A stretch of 64,000 nt of DNA, taken from Antilocapra americana (taxonomy: Eukaryota; Chordata; Mammalia; Artiodactyla; Antilocapridae). The notes beneath the pieces are model-generated. The model was not told the origin of the DNA and did no database searches. It saw only the letters and a program-made list of their open reading frames with translations. Both the position numbers and the translations under genes were made by a program. Location of the stretch: contig ML664199.1 of assembly GCA_007570785.1 (NCBI GenBank), forward strand, positions 24,844,400 through 24,908,399. Reading direction: 5' to 3'. How positions within the stretch are numbered: position 1 is the first letter of the stretch; every line of letters starts with the position of its first letter. Shown in pieces: positions 60,504 through 64,000 of the stretch.

Positions 60504-61959
60504 GAGCCTGAGGGTGTGTTGGAGGAGGGTAGGAGGCATGTGGAGAGCGGAGAAGCTGCTGAACTACCTGCACGGTCAGAGTGGTCATGGTCACAGGCTG
60601 GGCACTCTCAGCTGCTGCCTGGCTAGTCTCAGTGTGGTCACTGGCTCTGCTCCTTACCCAGACTCTCCCCTGCAGATCCCCCCTCCCCTTTTGAAACCTC
60701 CTCCTGAGGTTCCTCATCCTCTTCCAGACCCTCGCCCGGCAAGGCCTCCCTTTCTTTCCAGACACTACCCCCAGATCCCCCATCCAGACCCTCCCTGCCC
60801 AGGTTCCTTTGCTAAAACTGCAGTCAATTGATGAACTCACAAAACAGGATGAAAGAAGGGAGAAGCCAGTTAAATGTCAGACATTGACAAAGTTAATGTA
60901 TTTGTTGTTTACTGACTTGAGATGAAATGCTCTCCTGACTTGTTTTGCAATTTCTTCAACAAAACTGAATAAATCTCTGAAATGCAGAGATTTATGATGG
61001 AAGAGCCTACAGTTCTATGACTGGTACTCAACCTCCTCTGAAACCCACCGAGTCCACCTGAGATGGAAAGTTTTCTGGCGCCTCCCCGGAGACAGGTGAC
61101 ACATATCTGTCCTTCTAAAGATGGTCATTTTGACCCTTGTGAAAATTCAGATCACTTAGAAAATAATATACCAACCACTGCAACCAGTTTTTAACTGCAT
61201 TTCTACTTTTTGAACCCTATGTAAAATACCCATCATAGTGCCAAACCTGTAATAACAAGAAAACAGAAATGAACGTTTTCATTCTCTGTCCTCATCTTCT
61301 ATAATAACCCTTGTTACCAGCCTATAATTGAAAGTGTTTTACTGTATGGCATTTTTGGGTTGGTGAGACAATTCTTAAATTATTTGTTAGAGTTAGGCAA
61401 CTGTGGGAACAAATTTCAAGCAGGTTTGAAACTGTTAACTTCTAACACATATTGGCTTCACATTATGTGTTAGACCTGGTGACTTTATCAGTGGAGGTTG
61501 AATTTATGAGTAATTACAGCCCACACACTCATGTCCTTCTCTCAGGGTGGAAACATAGCAGTGTGAATGCCAGGCACTGCCTACACCTCAGCCACACACT
61601 GTCTCAAACCTGTATACTCCAAATCTGCCCAGTAATCGAAGACTGAGCTGTACAGGGAGCCTCATCCATCGTTAGACCAAAGTCTGGGCTCAGAAATGCA
61701 TTCTGTCAGATGGAGGTCCCCTCCCTTGAGCCAGCAAACCACCTGCCCAAAGTGAGGACCTTCTGCTCCTTTTTCTGGTATGCCCCAGAATTCAGATGGA
61801 AATCAAGAATAAACCCAAAGACCAACAGTTCCATGTCCAGGTCCAAGTCCAGGCCCCACCAACTGCCCCACAATGGGGATCTCCAGGGGGAAGGTGTATG
61901 TCTGACTCCAGATCTCTGCCCACAGAACATTGGCCTGATGAGCAAAGAGCTTTCAGAGG
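60504..61959. other. Unique sequence with a pyrimidine-rich block
   Basis: 60655-60805 is strongly C/T-rich on the plus strand, with loosely repeated 'ccagacyct' units giving a proline-rich open frame (60502-60831) that I regard as composition only. The rest shows nothing recognised. Confidence 0.4.
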
Positions 61960-62770
61960 CAGTGCCCATCAACAGAGGAATGGATAAAGAAGGTGTGGCA
62001 CGTATATATGATGGAATATCACTCAACCATTAAAAAGAATGAGATGAAGCCATTTTCAGCAACGTGGGTGGGGGTAGAGATCATGATGCTAAATGAAGTA
62101 AGTCAGACAGAGAAAGACAAATATAATATGATACTGCTTTTATGTGGAATCTAAAAAGATACAAATGAACTTACAAAACAGACATAGAAAATAAACTTAT
62201 GGTTACCACAGGGGAAGCAAAGAAGTGAAGTGAAAGTCACTCAGCCATGTCCAACTCTTTGCAACTCCATGGACTCCATGGAATTCTCCAGGCCAGAACA
62301 CTGGGGTGGGTAGCTGCTCCCTTCTCCAGGGGATCTTCCCAACCTGGGGATTGAACCCAGGTCTCCCGCATTGCAGGTGGATTCTTTACCAGCTAAGCCA
62401 GAAGGGAAGTCCAAGAATACTGTAGTGAGTAGCCTATTCCTTCTCCAGGGGACCTTCCCAACCCCAGAATCAAATCAGGGTCTCTTGAATTGCAGGCAGA
62501 TCCTTATAGGCTGAGCTACCAGAAAGGGGAAGGGGGCAGGGATAAGTTAGGAGCTGGGGATTGAGATATACACACTACTATACATAAAATAGATAATCAA
62601 CAAGGACCTGCTGTGTAGCACAAGGAATTCTTCTCAATACTCTGACATGACCTATACAGGAAAAGAACCTAAAAAAGAGTGGATATATGTATGTGTATAA
62701 TTGATTGACTTTACTATATACTTGAAACTGATACAACATTGCAAATCAAATAGATTCCAAAAAATTCCTT
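61960..62770 (+). mobile_element. L1 3' UTR, sense, split by a SINE
   Basis: 'gcccatcaacagaggaatgg', 'tgatggaatatcactcaacc' and 'gtaagtcagacagagaaag', then, after the SINE at 62218-62524, 'gcacaaggaattcttctcaa' and 'gaaactgatacaacattgc'. Confidence 0.9.
62218..62524 (-). mobile_element. Dimeric Bov-A/Bov-tA SINE nested in L1
   Basis: Antisense dimer of the same type as 14017-14331: first unit to 'agctaagccagaagggaag', second from 'aagaatactgtagtgagtag' to 'ggctgagctaccag'. Flanking repeat aggggaag, 62210-62217 and 62525-62532. Confidence 0.9.
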
Positions 62771-63699
62771 TTTAAAGGCAGAGATAACAAAGCAAAGGAA
62801 AGGAGACTGATCACAGGGTCTGGGTGTGAATGGACAGCTGGCCTGAGGAGGGAGGATACACCCCAAACTGAAGTCGTGTCAAAATATCAGTCCGTCCTGA
62901 CTGTGTGTATACAAAGATGCAGTGTGTAATTCTGCAAGCCCTTGTGTTGAAAGCAGCCAAAGTGATGAAAATATTCTAATGCTCAAGCAAGCCTCAAGAA
63001 CCCTCACTTACATTCTGCTGTTGGCATTAGTACAAACCTTCATGCATGGCTTTTCTGTTTGAGAAGTAGAAAAAAAACACTAGATAGTCTGAAAAGATTT
63101 ACTGACTTGGTGTTTATAATCCCTCTTTACATATAATCAGTTATGAGATGAATTCTCTGTCTCATACCACCAGGATGTAAGCTCTAATCTGTGCCTTCTT
63201 GTTCCAAAATAATAAGTTAATTAAAAATGTTATGCATGGGAGGCACAGCCTTTATCATTCCTGAAAGATCGCACATATTACCTCCTCAGCTACAAAGTCA
63301 GAAAAGAACTCTTCAGGAGTCTAGTTCTAAGCTTTATTTTCTGGTAAGTTAGGAACTTTCTTGACTATGATGTAAAAAAAAAAACACAAAAATTTGTTAA
63401 TCAGGGATGCAAACTCTGCTTTGTATTTTTTTCCTTTGTTTCATTATCTAAAGACTCTCCTTGATTCTCCAAAACCCATCTTTTTTTAAAGCCTATGTTA
63501 TATCTTCCCCATATGCATGTTCTGAGGTTAAGTTGTGTGTTGGGGGCTGGATGGACAATATAAATTAAGGCAGGCTCACAGGAGACGTAGGCTGTCACCT
63601 CATTGCTGTGATGACTGTGTCCTTGACACGGCACAGCAAGAGCCCAAAAACAGTTGGACACTTGGACTCGGACACTCCTAGGAACATATCATCAGGAAA
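62771..63699. other. Unique AT-rich sequence
   Basis: Nothing recognised. A-run at 63373-63384. Confidence 0.4.
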
Positions 63700-64000
63700 G
63701 AATCAGAAATGTGATTAAAGGTTTGCAAGAGAACTTACGTATCCTCGATACTTACATAGTAGGGGCAAAAAAACAGCTAGAATATGCAGTAAGAAGTGCA
63801 TAATACATCATAATCATTCACACAAATAAACATTTTACAACCATTGAAAATAGTCTTTAAAACATATCAAACAGCATGCAAAATGCTCCTGGTAAAATAG
63901 AAAGTGAAGCAAAAGTCATCAAAATTCTGTGGCCCAAATGACCCCAATCGTGGAAAAACACATTTGTACATGAAGGAAAAAATGCACTAAAAGAAATACA
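63700..64000 (+). repeat. Possible old L1 relic at the window edge
   Basis: 'caaccattgaaaatagtctt' and 'gctcctggtaaaatagaaag' faintly follow the L1M 3'-region order. It may continue past the window. Confidence 0.35.

Noticed and set aside
60502..60831. Proline-rich 109-codon frame
   Set aside because: Explained by the C/T-rich block; no start context, partner frame or family features.

Overview
The window looks like an intergenic, repeat-dominated stretch of a pecoran ruminant genome, most likely a bovid (cattle, sheep, goat or a relative). This rests on three lineage-marking repeat classes seen throughout: BovB (RTE-clade) LINEs, Bov-A/Bov-tA SINEs whose tails match BovB, and CHR-2-type tRNA-derived SINEs. 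Artiodactyl L1 3' ends and older mammalian repeats (MIR, L2, a MER5A-like element) lie between them. Repeat families are named from remembered consensus patterns; no library search was run. The sequence cannot separate cattle from sheep or goat.

Layout. 1-960 is mostly unique with an L2 relic. 961-3375 is a 5'-truncated antisense BovB carrying a nested Bov-A2 SINE. 3376-5812 is unique apart from a short sense BovB tail. 5813-7773 is a second antisense BovB interrupted by a sense BovB tail and by an antisense L1 end. 7774-18200 is a mosaic of L1 3' ends, CHR-2 and Bov-tA SINEs and a small BovB with an inverted 5' part (10965-11354). 18060-18345 is a TTA-rich tract with a BovB insertion. 18906-20326 is the longest GC-richer unique stretch of the left half and holds a perfect 13-bp inverted repeat. 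20327-30446 contains two sense L1 3' ends each split by a SINE, CA-repeats, MIR/L2 relics and more SINEs. 30447-31175 is a textbook processed retrocopy of ribosomal protein S7 with an intact 194-codon frame. 31176-46745 is mixed unique and repeat sequence. 46746-47429 is an antisense LTR-like unit. 53299-56878 is a near full-length BovB in sense orientation whose 5' untranslated part is inverted. 56879-64000 is unique sequence, including 57930-60284, plus L1 ends.

The only convincing cellular protein-coding sequence is the intronless RPS7 retrocopy. The other recognisable protein remnants are BovB endonuclease/reverse transcriptase, all broken by stops and frameshifts. I saw no multi-exon host gene, tRNA, rRNA, CRISPR or bacterial-type feature. 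The interest lies in retrotransposition: target-site duplications (TSDs) can be read around many elements, two BovB copies look twin-primed, and nested insertions give a relative order. I did not find evidence of a new biological system.
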